From: Mortierella alpina
Taxonomy: Eukaryota; Mortierellomycota; Mortierellomycetes; Mortierellales; Mortierellaceae
DNA: 64,000 nucleotides
Assembly: GCA_029449245.1 (NCBI GenBank)
Contig: JANATF010000009.1
Coordinates: 1,364,001 to 1,428,000, forward strand
Reading direction: 5' to 3'
Part shown: one piece after another, positions 10,401 to 20,900 of the stretch
How the letters are laid out: each line of letters opens with the position of its first letter
How positions within the stretch are numbered: the first letter of the stretch is position 1
Position numbers and translations under genes: made by a program
The notes under the pieces: model-generated
The model's database searches: none
Told to the model about the DNA's origin: nothing
The model's input: only the letters and a program-made list of their open reading frames with translations

Positions 10401-12035
10401 GTCCAAGGAGGCTTCCTCTTGAGGTTGTATACCGGGAGCTCTAAAGTTGGGTACTGCCATGAGCAGGAATACGTCTTGGATGTTGCCGGCTTCCTCGTCG
10501 GCCAAGAGGTCTTGCATCGTCACGAACTCGACCTTTTCTCTCGCCAAGTTTTGAGTGGCAGCGAGAAACGCTTCACGATATTCTTCGTCCGTGCTGGAGT
10601 CACTCTCATCGTCGGCCGAAGTAGATGTATCGCTGAGAGATTCCTCGTCGTCAGAATCGTCGTCAAAATCTTCACTGTCCTCGATGAGTCCTTTGTAGCC
10701 CTTCTTGATGTCCGACTGTAAGCGCGGTTCCTCCTCAGTCTCCTCTATGACCATTGGTGAGTGGCCCTTGCCTCCATCGATCTCAATGATTCGTCCTCCG
10801 ATTTTCATCTGATACATTCCCTTGTTCCAGTAGGTTACGCATTGTGTCATCTCCAGAAATCCTCGTCCAAGCAGGAGCTCACACGGTGCATTGTTGATTA
10901 TAAGGCACCCGATCACTACCGTCTGTCCAGCGATGTCCAGCGGGATAAGACTTGCCTCTCCAACAGCAGACAATAACCCTCCCAAGGATCGGATCGTGAT
11001 ACGAGACACGTTAGAGATGGTAGTAATGTTGGCTTTCTTGAGGAACTCAGGAGTGCAGACATTGACGCACGCTCCACCATCCAAGTACGGCTTCACGGGA
11101 TAACCATTCACGGTGGCCAAGAAATGGTGGGTGGTGTTCTTGGCAATATCCGAGCGGGCGAGGAAGGCATGTATTTCGGGGCTCTGACTGTCCACTCCTA
11201 AGCCTGGGTACTTTGCTAGCAGGACATCTTGCTCACGTGAAGGAAGCGCTTTGAGGGAATCTCCGAGTACTCGTCTTAAGGCTGGGGATAAAGCCAATAG
11301 CTGAGAGAGGCTTAGTCCTGTAACCTCGACGTCTCGGGTGAACTGCAGGATGTTGAAGGGGCTATCCTTCCATGTGAGTCGTATCGGTCGTGGCAACAAT
11401 CGTGCAATCTTGGCAAGTTCCTCGGCCTCGTTCTTGCTCTCATGGACGGCTTTATGCAACCTGTCCTTGAGTTCGGCGGTCTTCTTTTTGCTCTCCTTCG
11501 ATGGTTTCTTGGGTTCCTTAGGCTTTTGGCTCTCCTTTCTGGCTCCTGCAACCTTTGCTATCTTGGTTGCTTTGGTCTTGCTTGGTTTTTGCTTTCGCTT
11601 CTCCCGCAAGGCTTGTTCCTCGTCCAACCTCTTGATTTGCTCTGAGATCTTCTTTTCTCGATCCAGAGCTCGCAGTAACGGTCGTTGATACTGATCGGGA
11701 CGATTTTCAAGAGGAGGTTGCTGAGGTCTTGGAGGTATTTCGATATGATCGAACCGTTCTATGGAATCGCGTGTTGGTGGAGGTGTGTTTGAATCGTATG
11801 GTTGGAATGCTGGTCCGGCTCTATCATCTGTGTCCATGCTATATTCTCGAACGACGGCATCAATCTGAGGTCCTAGCGCGGGCATGACAGTGCTCTTTTC
11901 GACGTCCTTCGCGTTATTGGTCTCTGTCTTCTGGTACGGTGTCTGCGTGGGCGGCTTTATCTTTCCTCTAACGGCCGCCAATATGTGCGGGGGTCCTTTT
12001 CTAGGGGGGTGAGGGTCTGGACCACGATGTCTCAC
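7431..12035 (-). CDS. pol: Element 2 pol polyprotein: protease, RT, RNase H, integrase
   Basis: The open frame codes 1,534 aa from a GTG at 12035 and is intact to its stop. An N-terminal Lys/Glu-rich coiled-coil stretch (about residues 125-215) precedes the protease, whose active site reads YLDGG near residue 319 (D-G-G rather than D-T/S-G). RT spans about 680-880, with catalytic FVDDMG near 806. RNase H starts near SADTSD at 960. Integrase has a zinc-binding His/Cys region near 1180-1220 and the catalytic triad at MDLVGPLP, ITDNGSS and GKVERYNG (about 1252, 1306 and 1345). A GPY/F-like NGPYHILEK stretch lies near the C terminus. The apparent GTG start is probably artificial: the frame is entered by -1 slippage from gag six nucleotides upstream. 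Confidence 0.93.
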   Translation of the reverse strand: MRHRGPDPHPPRKGPPHILAAVRGKIKPPTQTPYQKTETNNAKDVEKSTVMPALGPQIDAVVREYSMDTDDRAGPAFQPYDSNTPPPTRDSIERFDHIEIPPRPQQPPLENRPDQYQRPLLRALDREKKISEQIKRLDEEQALREKRKQKPSKTKATKIAKVAGARKESQKPKEPKKPSKESKKKTAELKDRLHKAVHESKNEAEELAKIARLLPRPIRLTWKDSPFNILQFTRDVEVTGLSLSQLLALSPALRRVLGDSLKALPSREQDVLLAKYPGLGVDSQSPEIHAFLARSDIAKNTTHHFLATVNGYPVKPYLDGGACVNVCTPEFLKKANITTISNVSRITIRSLGGLLSAVGEASLIPLDIAGQTVVIGCLIINNAPCELLLGRGFLEMTQCVTYWNKGMYQMKIGGRIIEIDGGKGHSPMVIEETEEEPRLQSDIKKGYKGLIEDSEDFDDDSDDEESLSDTSTSADDESDSSTDEEYREAFLAATQNLAREKVEFVTMQDLLADEEAGNIQDVFLLMAVPNFRAPGIQPQEEASLDVFVTEPAPLNGDATTLHFQNNEYGFCLEAPKSRDVLSDTPCRLVPGLEEHKIMVGDLPEVEEHIAEIQQLFSKHTGAFPKEGEMSRTMRADKLSAAASFSVREDVPFPKAYSRKYSPGQIRVLNDYVTQMEKAGKMRKSSSPVSCNPLLVEKKDGSYRVCVNFIPVNKLIRPMAWPIPDAHMEINKLQGCSWLSFWDCKDGYLQSPIEEQCRYLTAVSFPEGLWEYNVLPMGLIDSMQWYSRHMGDVFNTPELSGKLATFVDDMGTGTDTFEEHMVRVANILARMDEVNGSFAGNKSGFFVQRREFLGRVIGPEGISIHPKKLMKIAMWPMPKNVRELRQFVGFALFLGAHVSAFTKIAIPLFELYKYDKRPATFIKMWEKDAKYPTAFTQMQQGLVGSPVLVIIDHKRPVIMSADTSDVCTGYVMAHAANIDDDNNITIHTKYRPILFGSRKLSGPETRYFATERELLGFVYALKKNEHLLLDKTIHAFLDHRALLYLHNLQFQNARLTRWTLYVARFKIDIHHRPGKDMQDSDPLSRVPGDGTIPTYGLEDEINDMGGLRLVAVIEIDEEPYASIAAWLQGLPITHLSLSQMRDIRIRALKYFILDGRLMQRTVGASPRTYVPPHERQNIIDALHGSSTNGHLGITGTYRWASIAYFWPGQFEDIRQAIQSCDACQRFQKRDSTRYRHHRIPPPPSIFLVVGMDLVGPLPLSYGKQYVLNLIDYTSSWVESIALSNIQGQTIRKEVERCWFRRYGYPQVIITDNGSSLAQGAFRLECDMQGIKIATAAAYHPQTNGKVERYNGFMSRQISKCLAEEKLPPEEWRQMLEKVAWTWNTMEKDDQGYSPFEVLYGQPARNKLDNAYNRAVEDEVDLLALNRHRQGMLAQVRETAVSRIQEYHEDKERRSTLLPPRKYRIGQPVLVYRADLDNRRSGKLLPKWNGPYHILEKRAGGAYVLAQRRGSHRTIYKQGRPVNHTNLKPYRVSKTA

Positions 12036-12049
12036 CCCTCTTAAAAATC
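12006..12049 (-). promoter_or_regulatory. Candidate -1 frameshift site at the gag/pol junction of element 2
   Basis: Gag ends GAT TTT TAA (12049-12041) on the minus strand. The five-T run lets tRNA-Phe re-pair as TTT one base back, which enters the pol frame (TTA AGA GGG). Starting 2 nt after the stop, GGGGTGAG (12038-12031) can pair perfectly with CTCACCCC (12013-12006) around a 17-nt loop. This is not the strict X XXY YYZ heptamer. It could instead be a stop-and-reinitiate arrangement. Confidence 0.55.
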
Positions 12050-13624
12050 CTGCTCTTCAGCTGCGGAACGTTCCTCCAGATATTCCTCGAGATCGACCTT
12101 GGAGAGATAGCACGCATATTCTCCAGCATTGTCGTCGTCGTCATACTGAGAAGCCCGGTACCATTGTTGAGCCATGAGGGTGCGGGGTCTGCGTGGGTTC
12201 GGGCACTTGGACGAATAATGTCCGGTCTCATCACAGTTGTAACATTTGACGTTGGACATGTCCTTAGCTGGACGGGAGCTCAGTGGTGCGCCTGGGGTAC
12301 GAGCAGGCTGATTCTTCTGTTGCTTGGTCATTAGGATGGTGAGAGCTCCGAGTTGATCAGTAACTGCTTTGAGGTCCTCATGCATGGAGTCCCATCGTCC
12401 TGTCCCTGTCGAGGATTGAGCTCGGTCCTTTTGCTTCTTAGCGGCTTCTCCATCTGTTGAGTTATATCCATCGTCCTCTGATTCTTCACAGTCCGATTCT
12501 CCTACGGCTTTGGATGGCTTTCGTGCGAGTTCTACCTCGTTGTATCGAGAGCCCAATTCTCTCATATACTCCATGGCGGTCTGCCAGTCGCCTTGACGAA
12601 GCGCGATATACCGTTGGTGCGTATCGTACAATCCAGCGGCATAGCAGGACAGTAATGACCTCTCGTCAGGTACCCGTCGAGCACGGGCACAGGCAGCACG
12701 GTGAAGGTCAACGCGGGTCTTGAATCGGACATTGTATTTTGCAATCCTCTCATTGGCTGTCTGAGGAAACTCTTGCAAGAAATCGATCTGAATTCGACGT
12801 CTGGCTTCATCCAAGTCCATGAATGTATCCGATAGATCGTCCATCAAAATCCGGTACGTCATGTTCCTTTCTCGAGCGCGGATACGGCACCATTCGCTGG
12901 CCTCGGTATGTTTCCCAACTGCGGACATGACCAGGCGGATGACTCCGGTACGGATAGCATTGTCGTCAATATTCGGATCACACACTTTGGCTCGGAACCA
13001 GTTGTCGAATCCTCTGATCCAGTCATCGGCATATTTGCCTTTCTTACGGCTCAAAGAGAATGTTGGCCCATCGTATGACTTGATCCTTTCGAGAGTGCGT
13101 CGGTACAGATCAACGTCCATGGCATGGTAGTGCGGGTTCGCCTCTTCATTCTCTCTGGCCCGATGACGATCGACATCAGCTGGACGGGGAACTTGTCTTC
13201 CAACAGGACGTGCGGACTGCCTGGGAGCTCTCTGACTGAGACTTGCCTCTTGTTCATCGTCGGTGGTGTCATCGGCTACCAATGGCTTGGGAGTTCGCAT
13301 GTTGTGGGGGCCTTGCAACTCTTCGTTCGGACGATTACGGCCTCCGTAATGTTGGCCAATGATGTTTGCGACTCCCTCGTGGATGCGTTTCTCCATGGCT
13401 CTCATTTCATCTCTTATCTCGGTTCTCAAAGTTAATGACTGATTGTCGATAGCGACCGCCCAATCGGGACGCGGCTCGGGGTGAACCGGATTGGCGTCAT
13501 CGAAATCATCGAACACGGCGATATCAGCGGGGTTGCTGATTGGCTCGGTCTGGGTCACCTCCGGAACAAGATTGTTGGGAATGCTTGGCACAGAGGGGCC
13601 GTGGCGCATTCGGGGGTGACTCAT
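12041..13624 (-). CDS. gag: Element 2 Gag
   Basis: The product is 527 aa. A charged N-terminal region is followed by a helical capsid-like region (about residues 170-340). A CCHC zinc knuckle lies near residues 460-475 (CYNCDETGHYSSKC, C-x2-C-x4-H-x4-C). The C terminus is acidic. The start ATG at 13624 lies about 100 nt downstream of the candidate primer binding site. The protein forms the retroelement particle and binds its RNA; Pol is in the -1 frame immediately downstream. It shares layout but no obvious close sequence with the Gag of element 1, so two different gypsy lineages are present. Confidence 0.88.
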   Translation of the reverse strand: MSHPRMRHGPSVPSIPNNLVPEVTQTEPISNPADIAVFDDFDDANPVHPEPRPDWAVAIDNQSLTLRTEIRDEMRAMEKRIHEGVANIIGQHYGGRNRPNEELQGPHNMRTPKPLVADDTTDDEQEASLSQRAPRQSARPVGRQVPRPADVDRHRARENEEANPHYHAMDVDLYRRTLERIKSYDGPTFSLSRKKGKYADDWIRGFDNWFRAKVCDPNIDDNAIRTGVIRLVMSAVGKHTEASEWCRIRARERNMTYRILMDDLSDTFMDLDEARRRIQIDFLQEFPQTANERIAKYNVRFKTRVDLHRAACARARRVPDERSLLSCYAAGLYDTHQRYIALRQGDWQTAMEYMRELGSRYNEVELARKPSKAVGESDCEESEDDGYNSTDGEAAKKQKDRAQSSTGTGRWDSMHEDLKAVTDQLGALTILMTKQQKNQPARTPGAPLSSRPAKDMSNVKCYNCDETGHYSSKCPNPRRPRTLMAQQWYRASQYDDDDNAGEYACYLSKVDLEEYLEERSAAEEQDF

Positions 13625-13724
13625 CGGTTAGGTTCCGGCAGAGAATTTTTCCTGCGGTGTGATTGGTTCGTCGTGACCTCGGATGAGGAGTTTATTTTTG
13701 GCAATTGATATCCAAGAAGGATTG

Positions 13725-13740
13725 CCCAGGTTCTCCACCA
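13725..13740 (-). other. Candidate primer binding site of element 2
   Basis: The minus strand reads TGGTGGAGAACCTGGG starting 8 nt inside the 5' LTR. It starts with TGG, the complement of tRNA CCA. The tRNA is not identified, and an 8-nt gap is longer than usual, so the assignment is tentative. Confidence 0.45.
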
Positions 13741-13748
13741 AGAAAACG

Positions 13749-14747
13749 TGTGGTGAAGTAACTCTAGTTCTGTAAAATAGACTACGGTCAACTCAAGAAG
13801 GTAAGACTGCTCAGATACGAAATGACTAATGATAGAATCCCTTACGTTTGATCTTGCGATCGATCTCCGTTGGGGGCAATCGGCGGAAGCGTACCAAATG
13901 ACTTGGTTGCTCTTGAGCCTGAGAATAAAAGGAAGACTATTCAAAATATAAGTATCTAACTGATAACAGGCTTAACAAACTTAAGAGAAACCGAGTGAAC
14001 ACTTACTGTGAGGCCCGTTGGGGGGACTCAAGTCTCACAGGGTGTCTCTCGCAAGTGGGGGACAGGGAGAGAATCTATAACTACAAAAACTACAGAAACA
14101 ACGGCACACACAGGTTAGGGGCCTGTATAGACAAAGGGACTCCTTCTTGACTCCTGTGCCAAGGATAGTTCCAAATCCGAGGGGTACTGTTCTTGATCCT
14201 CCGAGAAGACACTCTATGTGATCATCTTCATACCTGGTGGAAGGCCTAGGGATACGGGCCTTGATGGTTCAGGATTTGTAGGAGAGGAGGGGGACGGTGG
14301 AGTGTCTCGGGACGGATTGGTGTAAAGAACAGAGGTTGGCTAAAGCACTATTCTCGTCTCTACTCTCACTCAAACGCTTATACCGTGTGCGGAGCGTCAA
14401 GTTGTGGCAGAGCAACACTAATCCTACTTTGGGGTGTCAGGGGGGTGAGGATGTGCGTAGGAACGTAGTTCTAAACTGTGCAATCGATGTAAAGGAAAAC
14501 TTTGGGGAGGAAACAGACCCGGAACCTAAGTCCAAGTCTGGGTCTTCTTTTATGGGTTATAAATTTAGGGTGCTATACTGAAGCTATATAAAATTGATGT
14601 GTTCATAAGGTCTATACTGAATAGAGAGGGCAGCAGGGTTTTGATATTATAGAGGGAGGGCGGATGAACGATTGCCGGATCCTAGTGTCGCAGTGGTCCT
14701 GACTATTTCCCTGCTCCTTGGGGCGGATCCAGCTCTGCTTCATCACA
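13749..14747 (-). repeat. 5' LTR of element 2
   Basis: This is the 999-bp partner of the LTR at 6067-7065, with no difference seen in the stretches compared. It is followed by the right-hand CCCC target duplication and then by satellite unit sequence. Confidence 0.95.
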
Positions 14748-16983
14748 CCCCAAAGCACACCCCGTCCTAGCCGTGCTCACCGCGGTAGTTCCCACGCCTC
14801 TCAGCCCACATCACTGAGGCGCAGTTACCTATCACCCCCCTGCAGATATTGCAGCGAAAAGGACAAAAAAACCAGAGAAAGGAATGAAGGAGTGAATGTG
14901 TTGTGAAATGAGGGAATCTCTTTGTTTACCACTTTTCCCCACCCGACCGCTCTTGTCACGCGAGATTGACTGCGCCCTGCTGCCGCCGAGATTTCCTCAA
15001 TGAGTGGCCACTTACCAGAGCAGATGGGTGCGAGTAGTGTAAACGACGTAAGGAACATGAAGTCTGAGGGTGTGTGAATGGAGGAAAAAAACCCAAGGTC
15101 CAAGGAGGAGGTATTATTTTATGTCAACAATTTTCGCGTCGGGCGTTACGGGGCGCCTTCGGTGACTTTCTGTGCAAGCCCATATCAAGGATGGATCGCT
15201 CAGCGGTGAACTAGCCTCTGACCTTCATCATGTACCACCCCTACACTTTTTGACAAGGAACGCGATGCATGGAGTATGGATATAGGACCGCTCAGGTACG
15301 CGCGTCAGATTGGGCAGAGGCTAATCACTTCAGGAACGTGGGCGCAGGACGACTGGACATGTTCTGGAAAATAGAAAACCGCCAGGAAGAGCGAAAGTCG
15401 GCATCGTGAAAGACTCGATAGTGAGAGCAACCAGGACCCTCAGCAGGACTCCAGGACGAAAGCAAAGAACATTATGAAACGCTCCAGGAGGTCGAGTAGA
15501 GAGAGTCCTTGACCTGGATGGAGATTCGCGGAGGCATGAGGAAGTTTGCATTGGGATTCCGCCAGAGGCATGAGCCCAGGAGGAGCTGAATCTCAAGGCA
15601 TTTGCTCACAGAATGCAGACCACGCGCCAAATGGACCACAAGGGCACTAGGAATAGGCTGTCGGAAAGTGAAAACGAGCACAGTGCTGCAAGCACAACAG
15701 CGGCGAATTACTCTCAACGGCGAGGTACTGTACAGGTAATAACACGCAGCGCGAGCCACTATGAGCCTTCAAGAGCCACTCCACCAGTACCCACGATAAC
15801 CAAGACGCCCAGGCCAGGAAGGTAAGAAGGCGGGATATGGATGATGTACACCAAGGAAAAGGAAAGCAAGGAAAGCAAGGAAAGCCAAGGACAGCCAAGG
15901 ACATGCATCAGGACTCGCAAGAAAGAGCAGGAGCACGCAGCTTGCATGGACAACAATTAGAAAGCCAGAAACCAGCACGCCAACGACGATGCCACATGAA
16001 CCAACACCCAAAGATAAGGACGATCAGCGAGACAGCGACCACACAAAAAACGACGCTCCACCGCATTCAACCACCGCGCGCGCGACCCGACCACATCCGC
16101 TCCATCCTTCCACCCACCACCAAACACCTCCCTCAATCCCCGCCCCCAACAACTTGTCCCAAACACTCTAAACAAAACCACGCGTCCTAACCACAATAAA
16201 TTGAACCATGCACCATCTCTTCACCATCTTTCTTGGCATCTTTTTGTATACTTTGTCCGTCCTTCTCCAGCGGCGTGCTGGACGTATGAACCATTCATTC
16301 TCTTTTCATTGTTACCATCATATCTGCCCACACTGTTTGCAACACCTGCAGCAGCTCCTATCAACCCTCCCACCCACCGCACTTGAATCCCTGCACCAGT
16401 ACATCCGCACATATAGCATGCAGCGGACCATATCTCACTCTATCGGTTGCAGTGCATCTTTTTTTTCTTAAGAGATTTGCTGCTCTTGCACTTGGCTACT
16501 GAGAAGTTCAATGTCTGCTGGGCTGTTGTCCAGAGAATCTTTATTGCTAAGCTAAGGCTATGGAGGATGGAGGCTACTTTGTACTAGTCTATAGTAACTG
16601 TTAGTCATCGCTTTGGCGATGTCCAGGGCGCACCACGTGGAGGTCGTTACCATCGCGTCCCAATTCACAAGGCCCCAAAAAATGACGATTTTTTTATAAC
16701 GAATTGGATGGCCAACAAAAGACCAGTGCCGTAGGAGTTCCCGCACGCCTCTGTCCGAAGGGACACCGAGGTGGGTCCTAGAGTGTTAAGACCCAAAACG
16801 GCTGATTTGGCAGACAAACCTTGAACTCTCCCAGGGGTACCCTCTCACTATCACTGGACTCATCTACACCAACTTCAAACATGGCCCGCCGACCAGCGAG
16901 CGCGGTAGACTCATAGTCCCCCATCCCACCCATAGTAAATGACCATCTCATCTAACCTCGACAGCAGGCGCAGCAGCAGCCCC

Positions 16984-17982
16984 TGTGGTGAAGTAACTCT
17001 AGTTCTGTAAAATAGACTACGGTCAACTCAAGAAGGTAAGACTGCTCAGATACGAAATGACTAATGATAGAATCCCTTACGTTTGATCTTGCGATCGATC
17101 TCCGTTGGGGGCAATCGGCGGAAGCGTACCAAATGACTTGGTTGCTCTTGAGCCTGAGAATAAAAGGAAGACTATTCAAAATATAAGTATCTAACTGATA
17201 ACAGGCTTAACAAACTTAAGAGAAACCGAGTGAACACTTACTGTGAGGCCCGTTGGGGGGACTCAAGTCTCACAGGGTGTCTCTCGCAAGTGGGGGACAG
17301 GGAGAGAATCTATAACTACAAAAACTACAGAAACAACGGCACACACAGGTTAGGGGCCTGTATAGACAAAGGGACTCCTTCTTGACTCCTGTGCCAAGGA
17401 TAGTTCCAAATCCGAGGGGTACTGTTCTTGATCCTCCGAGAAGACACTCTATGTGATCATCTTCATACCTGGTGGAAGGCCTAGGGATACGGGCCTTGAT
17501 GGTTCAGGATTTGTAGGAGAGGAGGGGGACGGTGGAGTGTCTCGGGACGGATTGGTGTAAAGAACAGAGGTTGGCTAAAGCACTATTCTCGTCTCTACTC
17601 TCACTCAAACGCTTATACCGTGTGCGGAGCGTCAAGTTGTGGCAGAGCAACACTAATCCTACTTTGGGGTGTCAGGGGGGTGAGGATGTGCGTAGGAACG
17701 TAGTTCTAAACTGTGCAATCGATGTAAAGGAAAACTTTGGGGAGGAAACAGACCCGGAACCTAAGTCCAAGTCTGGGTCTTCTTTTATGGGTTATAAATT
17801 TAGGGTGCTATACTGAAGCTATATAAAATTGATGTGTTCATAAGGTCTATACTGAATAGAGAGGGCAGCAGGGTTTTGATATTATAGAGGGAGGGCGGAT
17901 GAACGATTGCCGGATCCTAGTGTCGCAGTGGTCCTGACTATTTCCCTGCTCCTTGGGGCGGATCCAGCTCTGCTTCATCACA
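16984..17982 (-). mobile_element. Solo LTR of element 2 type in satellite unit 3
   Basis: This is a 999-bp LTR with the TGTGGTGAAG and CTTCATCACA termini, flanked by CCCC on both sides (16980-16983 and 17983-17986). It sits at exactly the offset occupied by the full element in unit 2. The unit length of 3,235 equals 2,232 + 999 + 4. It is best explained as LTR-LTR recombination in a duplicated copy of the element-bearing unit. Confidence 0.95.
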
Positions 17983-20900
17983 CCCCAAAGCACACCCCGT
18001 CCTAGCCGTGCTCACCGCGGTAGTTCCCACGCCTCTCAGCCCACATCACTGAGGCGCAGTTACCTATCACCCCCCTGCAGATATTGCAGCGAAAAGGACA
18101 AAAAAACCAGAGAAAGGAATGAAGGAGTGAATGTGTTGTGAAATGAGGGAATCTCTTTGTTTACCACTTTTCCCCACCCGACCGCTCTTGTCACGCGAGA
18201 TTGACTGCGCCCTGCTGCCGCCGAGATTTCCTCAATGAGTGGCCACTTACCAGAGCAGATGGGTGCGAGTAGTGTAAACGACGTAAGGAACATGAAGTCT
18301 GAGGGTGTGTGAATGGAGGAAAAAAACCCAAGGTCCAAGGAGGAGGTATTATTTTATGTCAACAATTTTCGCGTCGGGCGTTACGGGGCGCCTTCGGTGA
18401 CTTTCTGTGCAAGCCCATATCAAGGATGGATCGCTCAGCGGTGAACTAGCCTCTGACCTTCATCATGTACCACCCCTACACTTTTTGACAAGGAACGCGA
18501 TGCATGGAGTATGGATATAGGACCGCTCAGGTACGCGCGTCAGATTGGGCAGAGGCTAATCACTTCAGGAACGTGGGCGCAGGACGACTGGACATGTTCT
18601 GGAAAATAGAAAACCGCCAGGAAGAGCGAAAGTCGGCATCGTGAAAGACTCGATAGTGAGAGCAACCAGGACCCTCAGCAGGACTCCAGGACGAAAGCAA
18701 AGAACATTATGAAACGCTCCAGGAGGTCGAGTAGAGAGAGTCCTTGACCTGGATGGAGATTCGCGGAGGCATGAGGAAGTTTGCATTGGGATTCCGCCAG
18801 AGGCATGAGCCCAGGAGGAGCTGAATCTCAAGGCATTTGCTCACAGAATGCAGACCACGCGCCAAATGGACCACAAGGGCACTAGGAATAGGCTGTCGGA
18901 AAGTGAAAACGAGCACAGTGCTGCAAGCACAACAGCGGCGAATTACTCTCAACGGCGAGGTACTGTACAGGTAATAACACGCAGCGCGAGCCACTATGAG
19001 CCTTCAAGAGCCACTCCACCAGTACCCACGATAACCAAGACGCCCAGGCCAGGAAGGTAAGAAGGCGGGATATGGATGATGTACACCAAGGAAAAGGAAA
19101 GCAAGGAAAGCAAGGAAAGCCAAGGACAGCCAAGGACATGCATCAGGACTCGCAAGAAAGAGCAGGAGCACGCAGCTTGCATGGACAACAATTAGAAAGC
19201 CAGAAACCAGCACGCCAACGACGATGCCACATGAACCAACACCCAAAGATAAGGACGATCAGCGAGACAGCGACCACACAAAAAACGACGCTCCACCGCA
19301 TTCAACCACCGCGCGCGCGACCCGACCACATCCGCTCCATCCTTCCACCCACCACCAAACACCTCCCTCAATCCCCGCCCCCAACAACTTGTCCCAAACA
19401 CTCTAAACAAAACCACGCGTCCTAACCACAATAAATTGAACCATGCACCATCTCTTCACCATCTTTCTTGGCATCTTTTTGTATACTTTGTCCGTCCTTC
19501 TCCAGCGGCGTGCTGGACGTATGAACCATTCATTCTCTTTTCATTGTTACCATCATATCTGCCCACACTGTTTGCAACACCTGCAGCAGCTCCTATCAAC
19601 CCTCCCACCCACCGCACTTGAATCCCTGCACCAGTACATCCGCACATATAGCATGCAGCGGACCATATCTCACTCTATCGGTTGCAGTGCATCTTTTTTT
19701 TCTTAAGAGATTTGCTGCTCTTGCACTTGGCTACTGAGAAGTTCAATGTCTGCTGGGCTGTTGTCCAGAGAATCTTTATTGCTAAGCTAAGGCTATGGAG
19801 GATGGAGGCTACTTTGTACTAGTCTATAGTAACTGTTAGTCATCGCTTTGGCGATGTCCAGGGCGCACCACGTGGAGGTCGTTACCATCGCGTCCCAATT
19901 CACAAGGCCCCAAAAAATGACGATTTTTTTATAACGAATTGGATGGCCAACAAAAGACCAGTGCCGTAGGAGTTCCCGCACGCCTCTGTCCGAAGGGACA
20001 CCGAGGTGGGTCCTAGAGTGTTAAGACCCAAAACGGCTGATTTGGCAGACAAACCTTGAACTCTCCCAGGGGTACCCTCTCACTATCACTGGACTCATCT
20101 ACACCAACTTCAAACATGGCCCGCCGACCAGCGAGCGCGGTAGACTCATAGTCCCCCATCCCACCCATAGTAAATGACCATCTCATCTAACCTCGACAGC
20201 AGGCGCAGCAGCAGCCCCAAAGCACACCCCGTCCTAGCCGTGCTCACCGCGGTAGTTCCCACGCCTCTCAGCCCACATCACTGAGGCGCAGTTACCTATC
20301 ACCCCCCTGCAGATATTGCAGCGAAAAGGACAAAAAAACCAGAGAAAGGAATGAAGGAGTGAATGTGTTGTGAAATGAGGGAATCTCTTTGTTTACCACT
20401 TTTCCCCACCCGACCGCTCTTGTCACGCGAGATTGACTGCGCCCTGCTGCCGCCGAGATTTCCTCAATGAGTGGCCACTTACCAGAGCAGATGGGTGCGA
20501 GTAGTGTAAACGACGTAAGGAACATGAAGTCTGAGGGTGTGTGAATGGAGGAAAAAAACCCAAGGTCCAAGGAGGAGGTATTATTTTATGTCAACAATTT
20601 TCGCGTCGGGCGTTACGGGGCGCCTTCGGTGACTTTCTGTGCAAGCCCATATCAAGGATGGATCGCTCAGCGGTGAACTAGCCTCTGACCTTCATCATGT
20701 ACCACCCCTACACTTTTTGACAAGGAACGCGATGCATGGAGTATGGATATAGGACCGCTCAGGTACGCGCGTCAGATTGGGCAGAGGCTAATCACTTCAG
20801 GAACGTGGGCGCAGGACGACTGGACATGTTCTGGAAAATAGAAAACCGCCAGGAAGAGCGAAAGTCGGCATCGTGAAAGACTCGATAGTGAGAGCAACCA

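Larger units (their letters stand above)
6067..14747 (-). mobile_element. Full-length Ty3/gypsy LTR retrotransposon (element 2), 8,681 bp
   Basis: Two 999-bp LTRs (6067-7065 and 13749-14747) flank gag and pol on the minus strand. They look identical where compared. The LTR ends TGTGGTGAAG and CTTCATCACA are inverted repeats (9 of 10). The element interrupts satellite unit 2 and is flanked by a 4-bp duplication, CCCC (6063-6066 and 14748-14751); the uninterrupted units carry CCCC once at that place. The 2,232-bp unit plus the 8,681-bp element plus 4 bp gives exactly the observed 10,917 bp. Both ORFs are intact, so this copy looks young and potentially autonomous. Confidence 0.97.
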
